From: Nostoc linckia z4 | Lineage (GTDB): Bacteria; Cyanobacteriota; Cyanobacteriia; Cyanobacteriales; Nostocaceae | Reading direction: 5' to 3' | Assembly: GCF_002608075.1 (NCBI RefSeq) | Contig: NZ_LAHA01000032.1 | Span: forward strand, 1 to 43,632 | Length of the DNA: 43,632 nt | Part shown: positions 1-7,195 of the stretch, piece after piece | How positions within the stretch are numbered: the stretch's first letter is position 1 | Layout of the letters: each line of letters starts with the position of its first letter | Translations under genes and position numbers: made by a program | Notes under the pieces: generated by a model | What the model was told of the DNA's origin: nothing | Databases searched by the model: none | What the model saw: the letters and a program-made list of their open reading frames with translations, nothing else

Positions 1-46
1 AGGATCGTGTCACCGCCAACCGCAGGATCGTGTCACCGCCAACCGC
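1..46. repeat. Direct tandem repeat, 23 bp x 2, at the window edge
   Basis: Bases 1-23 and 24-46 are identical 23-mers (starting AGGATCGTGTCACC). The duplication sits inside the minus-strand beta-helix frame and would shift it. An exact duplication at a sequence end is a common assembly artefact, but it could be real. Confidence 0.85.
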
Positions 47-100
47 GGCGGCGACCGCAGCATTCAGCTGCGCCTGATTGCTCACATTGAAGACTGTCAT
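1..100 (-). CDS. N-terminus of a beta-helix-type protein, runs off the left edge (partial)
   Basis: Reading leftward from an ATG at 100, the frame gives MTVFNVSNQAQLNAAVAAAV followed by GGDTIL. That pattern is typical of the first turn of right-handed beta-helix proteins such as pectate-lyase-like, parallel beta-helix or calcium-binding repeat proteins. The frame breaks where the 23-bp direct repeat begins, because 23 is not a multiple of three, and it leaves the window within about 30 codons. The first 77 bases are about 68 % G+C by hand count, far above the rest of the window, so this piece looks foreign or the result of misassembly. A purine-rich GCGGGGG lies upstream of the ATG. The family call rests on a short stretch only. 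Confidence 0.35.
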   Translation of the reverse strand, partial: MTVFNVSNQAQLNAAVAAAVGGDTILRLAVTRS

Positions 101-713
101 TGTAATCCCCCGCAACACTAAGAACCGATCACCCCACTCCCCATTGGCTGAACAGCGAGGTAAAAATTTTACAGGACAGCCCATTGGACAAGTTTGGTAT
201 GGATTTGTCAGTGATAAACTCAGTGCTATCCTTTCGGGTAGTGCTTTCCAAAAACTTACTTTCGATCCCGGTGCTATTAGCAAAACAGTCAGTGGTACTC
301 TAGAACCTGGTGGTGGAAAAGTTTTTATTGCCGAACTTGCCAAAGAACAATCTTTAGAATTAAAACTACAAGCAAATTCTCAAGTTTTGTTATCAGTTTA
401 TTCACCTACTGGCAAAATTAAATTTTTAGAAGATTCTACCCGACGTACTTTATCAACTCAGTTACCAGAAAACGGTTTTTATGAGTTTGTCGTTGTTTCC
501 ACAGCATCGAAATCATTAGATTATCAACTCAGCATCACAGCGCAAACTCCTACTACACCTCCATCTCCCACACCAACACCCACGGAAACACCCACGCCAA
601 CTCCCACGCCGACGCTAAGTCCAACACCAACTCCGACACCAACTCCCACAGAAACTTCTACACCCGAACCTATACCTACACCTAGTCCTGAGGTGACACC
701 GGAAAGTAATTAA
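78..713 (+). CDS. C-terminal part of a larger protein with a PPC-like beta domain and Pro/Thr-rich tail (5' truncated)
   Basis: From about residue 20 onward the protein looks cyanobacterial. First comes a segment TGQPIGQVWYGFVSDKLSA, then a compact beta-rich domain (about residues 65-150) ending ENGFYEFVVVSTAS and LDYQLSI, as in PPC-type domains at the C-termini of cyanobacterial Ser/Thr kinases. The last 55 residues are a low-complexity Thr-Pro tail made from repeated ACNCCN codons. The apparent TTG start at 78 directly follows a stop, and the first 20 residues match nothing. I therefore think the real gene continued upstream and was cut at the junction near 100-140. Its end overlaps the convergent esterase by about 32 bp. 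A kinase parent is an inference from tail similarity; no kinase domain is present here. Confidence 0.5.
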   Translation: MLTLKTVIVIPRNTKNRSPHSPLAEQRGKNFTGQPIGQVWYGFVSDKLSAILSGSAFQKLTFDPGAISKTVSGTLEPGGGKVFIAELAKEQSLELKLQANSQVLLSVYSPTGKIKFLEDSTRRTLSTQLPENGFYEFVVVSTASKSLDYQLSITAQTPTTPPSPTPTPTETPTPTPTPTLSPTPTPTPTPTETSTPEPIPTPSPEVTPESN

Positions 714-1674
714 TACAAATTCTGTATTTAGATTTTTCTACTTTTTTAACAGACTTGAAAATAGATTGAGTTTTTAAAACTGAAGCTGCATATTCCGCGA
801 TAACTTTATGACCGGCAGTTGTAGGATGGATGCTGTCCCAGAACAAAAAATTATTTGGGTCAGTCTTACAGTTCAATGATGGATAAGAAGCAGGTATAGT
901 GATTAAAACTGAATTTCCTAAGCAAGAGTCGATAGTATTTGTAAAACCGTATTGTTGGGGATTAGCTAAAAGCTGGTTAAATAAAGAATTAACATCTAAA
1001 AAAATAATATTTATCTGATTTAGTTCTTGGCTTAAAGAATCGAGACTGTTGATTAACTCAACATTATATTCAGCAACCCAATCGTTAAGGAATTTAGACT
1101 TGGGACTATTTCTTGTACCCGGTAAATTTCCTAAATTAAATAAATTAGCTACCAGGATATTTTTAGCGCCAACACTGGCAAGACTACGCACAGCCATTAA
1201 TATATTGGTAACAGATTCATTGGGATTTCCAAGATTGTGAGAGTCAAGGAAATCATTAGTACCGCCCCACACGATATAAAGTGCATTTGGATCGACTGAT
1301 TTATTAACTGCTGTAAACTTATTAATTTGAGACAAAACTCCTGTTAAATATAAACCATGCACAGGAGGTATATTAATGTTATATAAGCCAGACTTAGCAC
1401 CACCAACAGCAAAATTATCAGTGGAAGAGGGGTTTAAGCCCATATCTTCTGCCAGATATTCTACCCAGACTCGTCCATTAGAAAAGCGCCCATCTTTATA
1501 TGGGTGAGGAGGAATACCTACAACCAATTCATTTCTTGTAATATTGTAAAAATTACCATTATCAGAATAACTGTCACCAAACACATAAATACGATCAAAA
1601 TCAGCAGCAGTAGCCTTGAGTGTAAACATGGATGAAAATAAAACAAATACTGCTGTCAAAATTGGATTTTGCAT
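682..1674 (-). CDS. Secreted GDSL/SGNH-family esterase or lipase
   Basis: 330 residues. An N-terminal signal peptide (about residues 1-23, ending ATAA) precedes block I, IYVFGDSYSDNGN, with the nucleophile Ser in GDSYS. Block III is WGGTNDFL, with the oxyanion Asn, and block V is DSIHPTTAGH, carrying the Asp-x-x-His pair. Together these give a complete SGNH catalytic set, close to the phospholipase/esterase (thermolabile hemolysin-like) branch. It should act outside the cytoplasmic membrane on ester-linked lipids or acyl groups; the substrate cannot be read from sequence. It ends inside the tail of the convergent fragment. The start at 1674 is the first codon of the signal peptide. A single gene with no operon partner. 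Confidence 0.85.
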   Translation of the reverse strand: MQNPILTAVFVLFSSMFTLKATAADFDRIYVFGDSYSDNGNFYNITRNELVVGIPPHPYKDGRFSNGRVWVEYLAEDMGLNPSSTDNFAVGGAKSGLYNINIPPVHGLYLTGVLSQINKFTAVNKSVDPNALYIVWGGTNDFLDSHNLGNPNESVTNILMAVRSLASVGAKNILVANLFNLGNLPGTRNSPKSKFLNDWVAEYNVELINSLDSLSQELNQINIIFLDVNSLFNQLLANPQQYGFTNTIDSCLGNSVLITIPASYPSLNCKTDPNNFLFWDSIHPTTAGHKVIAEYAASVLKTQSIFKSVKKVEKSKYRICINYFPVSPQD

Positions 1675-2191
1675 AATATTTATTATTTAAAAAAATCAAT
1701 TAATGTTATTTATGTTATGACAAAACACATTCTTATTTTTTAATATCATTATGGAAATTTTTAAGTCAATAAAAATGCAACAAACATAGTAAATTGTCAG
1801 GGCAGTGAACTATGTAAGTGTAAGTCCTGGTTTAAAAAAAATACTAAATTGCAGTCAAAGATAGTAACTTGGGCTGCAAGCATTGGTGACAAAATTAAGA
1901 TAAAATTAATTTTGTCAATAGAAATTACACTATAAATTAACTGCTTAATAAAGTAATAAATTAAGTTGTGTACTGAATTTTGACTAAAAAATCAATGATG
2001 TTTTTAAATTTAAGGCCTAAGTGTAGCCCGCAGTAGGTATCACTAGCTTAAAAATTGTGTTTTCTACCCCAATTTCTTGCACAATTATAAGTACTATTGC
2101 TTATTGACTGAAGCCCAGTTGCGGTGGGTTCGGGAGTCGGGAAAGAGATAGCCCAAACCTTGGAGTAGGTTTTAAGCCAATACAGTTCATA

Positions 2192-2374
2192 TAAGTAGAA
2201 CGGTGTAAATAATTAAAGGTTTGTAGTGTACCCCTCCGGGGAAGCAAGCTACGCGTAGCGTCTCGTAGTAAGTACTTTAGTTTTCTAATCAGGACTAAAG
2301 TCCTTACTACGAACTAAATACAAAATTTTTTGCATTACTTAACATAGTTTAGTTTTTTCAAGTCGTTCTACTTA
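2192..2374. repeat. MITE-like element with perfect 11-bp terminal inverted repeats and a nested palindrome
   Basis: TAAGTAGAACG at 2192-2202 is the exact reverse complement of CGTTCTACTTA at 2364-2374. Inside, TCGTAGTAAGTACTTTAG (2263-2280) pairs with 2295-2312 with one mismatch, and GCTACGCGTAGC (2248-2259) is a further perfect palindrome of the kind dispersed in Nostoc genomes. No open frame lies inside. The rest of the 1675-2604 gap is AT-rich with no gene that I can support. Confidence 0.6.
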
Positions 2375-2604
2375 AGCTTGTTTTTCTTTCCCCTAACCCT
2401 ATTAAGAGTTCCCAGTCCTCACAAAGAGACTTTTTCAGCAAGCCCTACATAAAATCAATTGTTTATATTACTTTATATAACAGGTTTCAAATTTCTTCCC
2501 TAAAATTTGTTTTTCGTGCAATCATGGGAGATGAGAGTTAGTTCGGTTAACTGCATTTGTTTTTAGTATTGACAGAGTTTTTGTTTTTGGTATTTACAAA
2601 CTTT

Positions 2605-2645
2605 TCTCCGAAATCTAAATCTCTACATATTTATAATTTCGGAGA
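2605..2645 (+). promoter_or_regulatory. 5'-UTR hairpin sequestering the Shine-Dalgarno of the RNA-binding protein gene
   Basis: TCTCCGAAAT (2605-2614) and ATTTCGGAGA (2636-2645) are perfect 10-bp inverted repeats around a 21-base AT-rich loop. The right arm contains GGAGA, the only Shine-Dalgarno candidate, six bases before the ATG at 2652. When folded, the hairpin would hide the ribosome-binding site. The pairing is seen directly; the regulatory role is inferred. Confidence 0.65.
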
Positions 2646-2651
2646 CAATCC

Positions 2652-2954
2652 ATGTCAGTTTATGTAGGCAATCTTTCTTACGAAGTTACAGAAGAAAGTC
2701 TCAATGCTGTGTTTGCAGAATATGGTTCTGTTAAGCGAATTCAGCTACCTACTGACCGTGAAACAGGTCGTTTACGCGGTTTTGGTTTTGTAGAAATGGG
2801 TACAGATGCTGAAGAAACAGCTGCCATTGATGCGCTTAATGGTGCAGAGTGGATGGGACGTGACCTAAAAGTCAATAAAGCCAAGCCCAGGGAAGAAAGA
2901 AGTTCCTTTGGCGGTAATCGGGGAGGATATGGTGGTTCTCGTAACCGCTACTAA
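2652..2954 (+). CDS. rbp: Glycine-rich RRM RNA-binding protein (cyanobacterial Rbp type)
   Basis: 100 residues holding one RNA-recognition motif: RNP2 is VYVGNL (residues 3-8) and RNP1 is RGFGFVEM (about 42-49). A short glycine-rich tail follows (GGNRGGYGGSRNRY), the layout of cyanobacterial type-I Rbp proteins, several of which are known to be cold-induced. It binds single-stranded RNA in the cytoplasm; the exact target is unknown here. The start is fixed by GGAGA at 2641-2645. A leader hairpin covers that site, and a strong terminator follows 70 bp after the stop, so the gene is monocistronic. The rpsU gene that often follows rbp genes in cyanobacteria is absent. Which of the several rbp paralogues this is cannot be told. 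Confidence 0.95.
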   Translation: MSVYVGNLSYEVTEESLNAVFAEYGSVKRIQLPTDRETGRLRGFGFVEMGTDAEETAAIDALNGAEWMGRDLKVNKAKPREERSSFGGNRGGYGGSRNRY

Positions 2955-3024
2955 CCTTACCTTGATAAATTTAGCTCTATTGAGCTGACCTCATTAATCT
3001 AGCAAATTAATTTTATTTTGTAGT

Positions 3025-3053
3025 GGCTCAGGCAAAAAAGCTTGAGCCTTTTT
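3025..3053 (+). terminator. Rho-independent terminator of the rbp gene
   Basis: GGCTCAGGC (3025-3033) pairs with GCTTGAGCC (3040-3048) over nine base pairs with one G-U, has an A6 loop, and is followed by T5 (3049-3053). A textbook intrinsic terminator. Confidence 0.9.
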
Positions 3054-3073
3054 GATATTTTTACTCATAAGTT

Positions 3074-3192
3074 TTAGGGACTTCCAAGTAAAAAAATATT
3101 CCACGGAAAAGTGTTAACTGTTGACAGTTGACGGTTGACACTCAGCAGTCAACGACCCCAACCGGAATAATTTATTTTTTGGAGTTCCCTTA
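3074..3192. repeat. MITE-like element family A, full copy
   Basis: The left end TAGGGACTTCCAAGTAAAAA and the right end TTTTTTGGAGTTCCCTTA are imperfect inverted repeats running about 30 bases inward to ATTCCAC/CGGAATAAT. The core holds TGTTGAC heptamers (STRR3-like). Related copies lie at 16757, 25090, 27489, 28661 and 32588. Ends look like TA...TA, as with IS630/mariner-type MITEs (inference). Confidence 0.75.
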
Positions 3193-3336
3193 GCCATCAA
3201 CCGAATCATTGTCGGCTAAATCACCTACGATCAAGAATTTGTAGTCATGACTTTATTCATCAAGCTAGGACTTTTTTCTTCAGTTTGATTAGCCCGAAAT
3301 TAGATCGCAATTACTGATTGTGCTGAAGGCTACTTG

Positions 3337-3954
3337 TTAATCAAAATCTGTTGGTAAATCTGGTTGGCGATAATGTTGGAAAAGTCTGGCGATTTGTGTC
3401 GGCGTCACCCGTCCAATAGAAAGTTCTGGTAACGCATCTTCAGGAAAAAAATCTACTGCTTCGGTTTCGATACTTGATGAGGGAGAACCACCAATAAGTT
3501 CGCATTTAAAAAACAACTTATAGACATAAAAAGGAAACGGTGGATGTCCCTGTTTATCTCTGTCATAAACTGCTAATAATTTAGTAGCACGTGTCTGATA
3601 TCCAGATTCTTCATATACTTCTTTGACAACCACCTCACTGGGAGACTCGCCTACATCAGCCCATCCACCAGGTAAAGTCCATAAACCATCGGCTCTTTCT
3701 TTAACTAACAAAATAGTATCATCTCTAAAAATTGCTCCCCGGACATCAACTTTGGGAGTTGCATATCCTACTTCGCCGCTAAATAAATCAAGCAGATAGC
3801 TGTGTTCGACATTTGAGTAAGTCGCCATAATTTCTGTGGCGACCGCTCGTAATTGTTTATAGCGTTCGATATCATAAACACCTTCAGAATAGGTAAGACC
3901 ATTTTGGGCGATCGCTTGTAACTTTTGCGACCATTCCAGCCATTTTGGTTCCAT
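3337..3954 (-). CDS. NUDIX hydrolase with N-terminal helical domain (YjhB-like)
   Basis: 205 residues. The N-terminal helical region (about residues 1-60, WLEWSQKLQAIAQNGLTYSE) matches the domain that precedes the NUDIX fold in the YjhB/ADP-ribose-type pyrophosphatase branch. The NUDIX box spans about residues 97-119 (GWADVGES, then KEVYEESGY). It fits G-x5-E-x7-RE-U-x-EE-x-G-U except that the usual Arg is Lys, a conservative change that keeps the metal-binding glutamates. The enzyme should hydrolyse a nucleoside diphosphate linked to another group, in the cytoplasm; the substrate is not determined. The ATG start at 3954 lies directly after a repeat-rich spacer. Monocistronic; its neighbours are unrelated. 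Confidence 0.88.
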   Translation of the reverse strand: MEPKWLEWSQKLQAIAQNGLTYSEGVYDIERYKQLRAVATEIMATYSNVEHSYLLDLFSGEVGYATPKVDVRGAIFRDDTILLVKERADGLWTLPGGWADVGESPSEVVVKEVYEESGYQTRATKLLAVYDRDKQGHPPFPFYVYKLFFKCELIGGSPSSSIETEAVDFFPEDALPELSIGRVTPTQIARLFQHYRQPDLPTDFD

Positions 3955-4149
3955 ATTTTAGGGATTGGGAATTGGGGATTGGGCATGGGGCATGGGGGAT
4001 GGTGAGTGAGGAGTGAGGAGTTAAGAGTTAGGAGTGAGGAGTTATTATTCTTCCTCATCTTCCTTGTCTCCCACCCTGTGGGTTCGCGCTAGCGTCTCCC
4101 AAAGAGAAGCTAAAGCTACATCTCCTAGTCCCCAGTCCCCAGTCCCTAA
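3955..4149. repeat. Repeat-rich spacer: STRR-type heptamers plus a GC-rich dispersed repeat
   Basis: Holds GGGATTGG/GGGCATGG units and GTGAGGA/GTTAGGA heptamers (3960-4040), then a GC-rich block with ACCCTGTGGGTTCGCGCTAGC (4070-4092 region) related to the sequence at 20712-20755, and CCCCAGT heptamers (4129-4146). No gene fits. Confidence 0.7.
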
Positions 4150-5352
4150 TTACGCATCATCTAAAGCGGTGATACCGGGTAATTCCTTACCTTCAAGTAA
4201 CTCCAAGCTAGCGCCGCCGCCGGTGGAGATGTGGCTCATTTGCTCGGCTAAACCAACTTTTTCCACAGCTGCCACGGAGTCGCCGCCGCCGATAATGGTG
4301 GTTGTGCCAGTTTTGCCAATTTCAGCAAGAGTGCGGGCGATGGCTTCTGTACCTACCGCAAACTTATCAAACTCAAACACGCCCATCGGCCCGTTCCAAA
4401 TCACTGTTTTGGTATCTGCAAGTGCTTCTTGGAAAACTTTTACTGAATCTGGGCCAATGTCCAAACCCATACCATCAGCAGGGATATTCTCAATGCTGAC
4501 AGTTGTCGCATTGGCATCGGGAGCAAATTTATCTGCCGATACGATATCTGTGGGTAACAGGAAGGTAACACCACGTTCCTTTGCTTTGGCTTCCAAAGAC
4601 TTCGCTAGTTCTAGTTTGTCTTCTTCCACCAAGGACTTACCAACATTCAAACCACGGGCTTTGTAGAAGGTAAAAATCATCCCACCACCGATGATTAGCT
4701 TGTCGCACTTCTCCAGCAACGTTTCAATCACACCAATTTTGCTGGAAACTTTGGAACCACCGATAATTGCAGCCAAAGGACGCTGGGGATTTTCAATGGC
4801 ATTTTGGAGATATTCCAATTCCTTCTCAACCAAATATCCAGCCACAGAAGGACTGAGAAATTTAGTCACGCCTTCAGTAGAAGCATGGGCGCGGTGTGCG
4901 GTACCAAAAGCATCATTTACATAAAAATCAGCGTTTGCAGCCAATTTTTTTGCAAATTCTGGGTCATTTTTCTCTTCTTCTTTGTAGAAACGGACATTTT
5001 CCAGTAACAGCACTTGCCCATTTTCCAGCGCTGCCACTTTAGCTGCAACTTCATCGCCAATGGAGTCATCAGTCTTCACAACTTCTTGCCCCAACAACTC
5101 AGAGAGACGCGCAGCCACTGGTGTCAGGCGCAATTTATCATCCACACCTTTGGGACGCCCAAAGTGGCTGACGAGAATCACCTTAGCTCCTTTCTCGATC
5201 AAATCTTGGATGGTTGGCAGAGCAGCCCGAATGCGAGTATCGTCTGCGATCTTACCTTCATCGTTCACAGGTACGTTAAAATCAACCCGTACCAAAGCGC
5301 GTTTTCCAGATATATCAGCCGCAGATAAACTTGCTAAACTTTTTTTGGACAC
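4150..5352 (-). CDS. pgk: Phosphoglycerate kinase
   Basis: 400 residues, full length for the family. The N-terminal signature RVDFNVP appears near residue 22, the adenine-nucleotide region GGGDSVAAVEK near 352, and the C-terminal STGGGASLELLEG near 376. It interconverts 3-phosphoglycerate and 1,3-bisphosphoglycerate using ATP, serving both the Calvin cycle and glycolysis in the cytoplasm. The start is GTG at 5352, chosen because AGGAGAG (5360-5366 on the opposite strand) sits seven bases upstream; no ATG is better placed. It is divergent from a universal stress protein gene, with 88 bp between starts, so their promoters share that gap. The long open frames antisense to it are shadows. Confidence 0.98.
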   Translation of the reverse strand: MSKKSLASLSAADISGKRALVRVDFNVPVNDEGKIADDTRIRAALPTIQDLIEKGAKVILVSHFGRPKGVDDKLRLTPVAARLSELLGQEVVKTDDSIGDEVAAKVAALENGQVLLLENVRFYKEEEKNDPEFAKKLAANADFYVNDAFGTAHRAHASTEGVTKFLSPSVAGYLVEKELEYLQNAIENPQRPLAAIIGGSKVSSKIGVIETLLEKCDKLIIGGGMIFTFYKARGLNVGKSLVEEDKLELAKSLEAKAKERGVTFLLPTDIVSADKFAPDANATTVSIENIPADGMGLDIGPDSVKVFQEALADTKTVIWNGPMGVFEFDKFAVGTEAIARTLAEIGKTGTTTIIGGGDSVAAVEKVGLAEQMSHISTGGGASLELLEGKELPGITALDDA

Positions 5353-5440
5353 AGCAAACTCTCCTGATTGCCTTTTTGTTATTGTTTTGAAAGTAGAACC
5401 ATCCAGATTTTACCGGAGTCAGGGGTGCCAGGTGATAGAG

Positions 5441-5848
5441 ATGTTTAAGACAGTACTATTTCCAATCGATCAAAGCCGGGAAACACGGGAAGCTGCTGAC
5501 GTAGTTACCAACATTGTCCAAAAGTACGGTAGTCGCTTAGTGCTGCTGTCTGTGGTAGAAGAACCACCCGCAGATGCAGCTAGTGGAGATCCAATGATGT
5601 CGCCAGAGGTAGTTGCTAAATTGCTCCAAACTGCCCAATCTTTATTTTCTGAGCAAGGAATTCAATCCGAAGTTCTGGAAAGGCAAGGTAAACCGGCTTT
5701 TACCATCTGTGATGTCGCTGATGAAATCGGCGCAGATTTAATCATCATGGGTTGTCGGGGGCTAGGCTTGACTGAAGAGGGAGCGACTGATAGTGTCACC
5801 ACTCGCGTCATAAATCTTTCCCCTTGCCCAGTGTTGATTGTGCCGTAA
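5441..5848 (+). CDS. Universal stress protein (UspA family), single domain
   Basis: 135 residues, the size of a single Usp domain. The N-terminal strand MFKTVLFPIDQS provides the Asp expected at the nucleotide site, and the C-terminal part carries LIIMGCRGLG and SVTTRVINLSPCPVLIVP. This approximates the G-x2-G-x9-G-(S/T) ATP-binding motif, with the second part degenerate. Such proteins bind ATP or AMP and aid survival under stress; the specific role is unknown. ATG 5441 is preceded by an AGGTGATAGAG purine stretch and starts the domain exactly. Longer upstream starts would read through antisense pgk and were rejected. Divergent from pgk. Confidence 0.9.
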   Translation: MFKTVLFPIDQSRETREAADVVTNIVQKYGSRLVLLSVVEEPPADAASGDPMMSPEVVAKLLQTAQSLFSEQGIQSEVLERQGKPAFTICDVADEIGADLIIMGCRGLGLTEEGATDSVTTRVINLSPCPVLIVP

Positions 5849-6020
5849 AAGCCGGTAGCGTGCGTTAACACAGGGTAACGCACCGCCGAAAATTTCTGGA
5901 AAAATTCTTGTTCATGGGTAATGTGGTATGTATTGCCAAAACCAAAGAACCCATAGCAGAAGTTGAGAATTCTGAATTCTTCTTCCATCAAAACAACTCG
6001 CCTTTAGGAGATTGACTTTC

Positions 6021-6626
6021 ATGACACATATCTCCTCCAAAACCCTCACTTTTGAAGATTTCCTTTCCCAATACCGAGACAATCCCCGCTATGAATTAGC
6101 GGACGGAGAACTAATTGACATGGAACCCACAGGCCCCCATGAAACCGTGAGTGGCAAACTAGCAACTCAAATAGGGATTTACCTGGTTGCACAAAAATTG
6201 CCCTGGTTTATTCTTCGCACTTGTTTAATTTACCCCTTTGCAGATACAGCTACAGCGCGTCGTCCTGATGTTGTAGTTCTTGATGAAACCGTTCTCCACC
6301 GCGAACCCCTATGGGAACGAGAACCCGTAATTACTGTTGGACGCTCAATTAAACTGGTGGTGGAAGTTGTTAGTAGCAATTGGGAAACTGACTATGCCAG
6401 GAAAGTTGAGGAATATGCGCTGTTAGGCATTCCTGAATATTGGATTGCAGATTATCGAGGATTGGGTGGTGTGGCATTTATTGGAAAACCCAAACAACCT
6501 ACTTTCACTGTTTGTCAATTAGTTGAAGACAGTTATATTCAACAACAATATCGGCTAAACCAATCAATTAATTCGCCGCTTTTTCCTGGATTTCATATTA
6601 GTTTAAATGACATTTTGCCTCATTAA
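6021..6626 (+). CDS. Uma2-family (DUF820) putative PD-(D/E)XK nuclease
   Basis: 201 residues. The Uma2 fold is recognisable from an N-terminal ELADGELIDMEPTGPHE block, then RRPDVVVLDE (catalytic Asp about residue 83), VVEVVS (Glu about 115), and a Lys about 13 residues later in ARKVEEY. These form the D...ExK-like restriction-endonuclease core. The closing GIPEYWIADY is typical. These genes are present in dozens of copies in filamentous cyanobacteria, and their biological role is unsettled. The ATG at 6021 is preferred over the TTG at 6012 because TTAGGAG (6004-6010) is at proper distance from the ATG only. Stand-alone gene. Confidence 0.88.
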   Translation: MTHISSKTLTFEDFLSQYRDNPRYELADGELIDMEPTGPHETVSGKLATQIGIYLVAQKLPWFILRTCLIYPFADTATARRPDVVVLDETVLHREPLWEREPVITVGRSIKLVVEVVSSNWETDYARKVEEYALLGIPEYWIADYRGLGGVAFIGKPKQPTFTVCQLVEDSYIQQQYRLNQSINSPLFPGFHISLNDILPH

Positions 6627-6758
6627 AAGCATATCAGAAGACCCAATTACTTGCTTGGCGATCGCCTAAAATGTTGCCTCTGCCAATAGCCGAAATTGCG
6701 TCTCACTTTCTAAAAGTGCTACTTCTACTTTTCTATATTTTTATTGCGTTTACTTTAT

Positions 6759-6855
6759 TTACAGCAATTTTCAGGTAAACAGACCACGCTTTAGGGGCGC
6801 AAAGCCTTGCGCCCCTACAACAGATGTGGTTCAAATAGAAAACAAACTGCTGTAA
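6759..6855. repeat. MITE-like element family B, copy 1
   Basis: Bounded by TTACAGCAATTTTCAGG and CAAACTGCTGTAA as inverted ends, with GACCAC/GTGGTTC inner pairs and a central perfect 10-bp hairpin AGGGGCGCAA...TTGCGCCCCT. About 97 bp. Sister copies are at 32711-32807 and 40157-40252. The neighbouring 6627-6758 holds no gene. Confidence 0.75.
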
Positions 6856-6909
6856 TGTTAACAAGGAGGGAACTAAAAAACTAGATTGTTAAAAGTTAGT
6901 TCAATAATC

Positions 6910-7155
6910 ATGAATAAAACTCCCCGCATTCCTATTCCGCCGGAAGTCAAAAAATATGTTTGGCAACGTGACAAATATCAATGCCGGAGTTGCGGTAAAA
7001 CTGCAACAGAAACTAACCTGACCATTGACCATATCATTCCCCTGGCTCGTGGCGGTCAAAATGATATTAGCAATCTACAAACCCTGTGCTTTACCTGCAA
7101 TCAGCAAAAAACCGATAGGATTGATCCCCGGTTTAGACGCCATTTTGATTTATAG
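6910..7155 (+). CDS. Small HNH endonuclease-domain protein
   Basis: 81 residues. A complete HNH/zinc-ribbon core is visible: CRSC (Cys25, Cys28), IDHIIPLARGG (Asp40, His41), the central Asn in DISNLQTL (about 55), and CFTC (Cys60, Cys63). Four cysteines would hold the structural zinc, and His41 would act on the scissile phosphate. It is a stand-alone domain with no fused specificity module, so the target is unknown; such genes occur as housekeeping or defence accessories. ATG 6910 starts the conserved region. A TTG at 6886, 15 bases after AAGGAGGG, would add eight residues and cannot be excluded. It converges on the glycosidase gene. Confidence 0.85.
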   Translation: MNKTPRIPIPPEVKKYVWQRDKYQCRSCGKTATETNLTIDHIIPLARGGQNDISNLQTLCFTCNQQKTDRIDPRFRRHFDL

Positions 7156-7164
7156 CAATATGCG

Positions 7165-7192
7165 GTAAGGGCGAACAGATGTCCGCCCCTAC
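7165..7192. repeat. Dispersed hairpin repeat between convergent genes
   Basis: GTAAGGGCG (7165-7173) pairs with CGCCCCTAC (7184-7192), one G-U, loop AACAGATGTC. It is a common Nostoc palindrome and lies in the 40-bp space between convergent stops, where it could act as a two-way terminator (inference). Confidence 0.65.
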
Positions 7193-7195
7193 ATA

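Noticed and set aside
4034..5328. Several plus-strand open frames opposite pgk
   Set aside because: They are antisense to a fully recognisable phosphoglycerate kinase and show no independent protein features.
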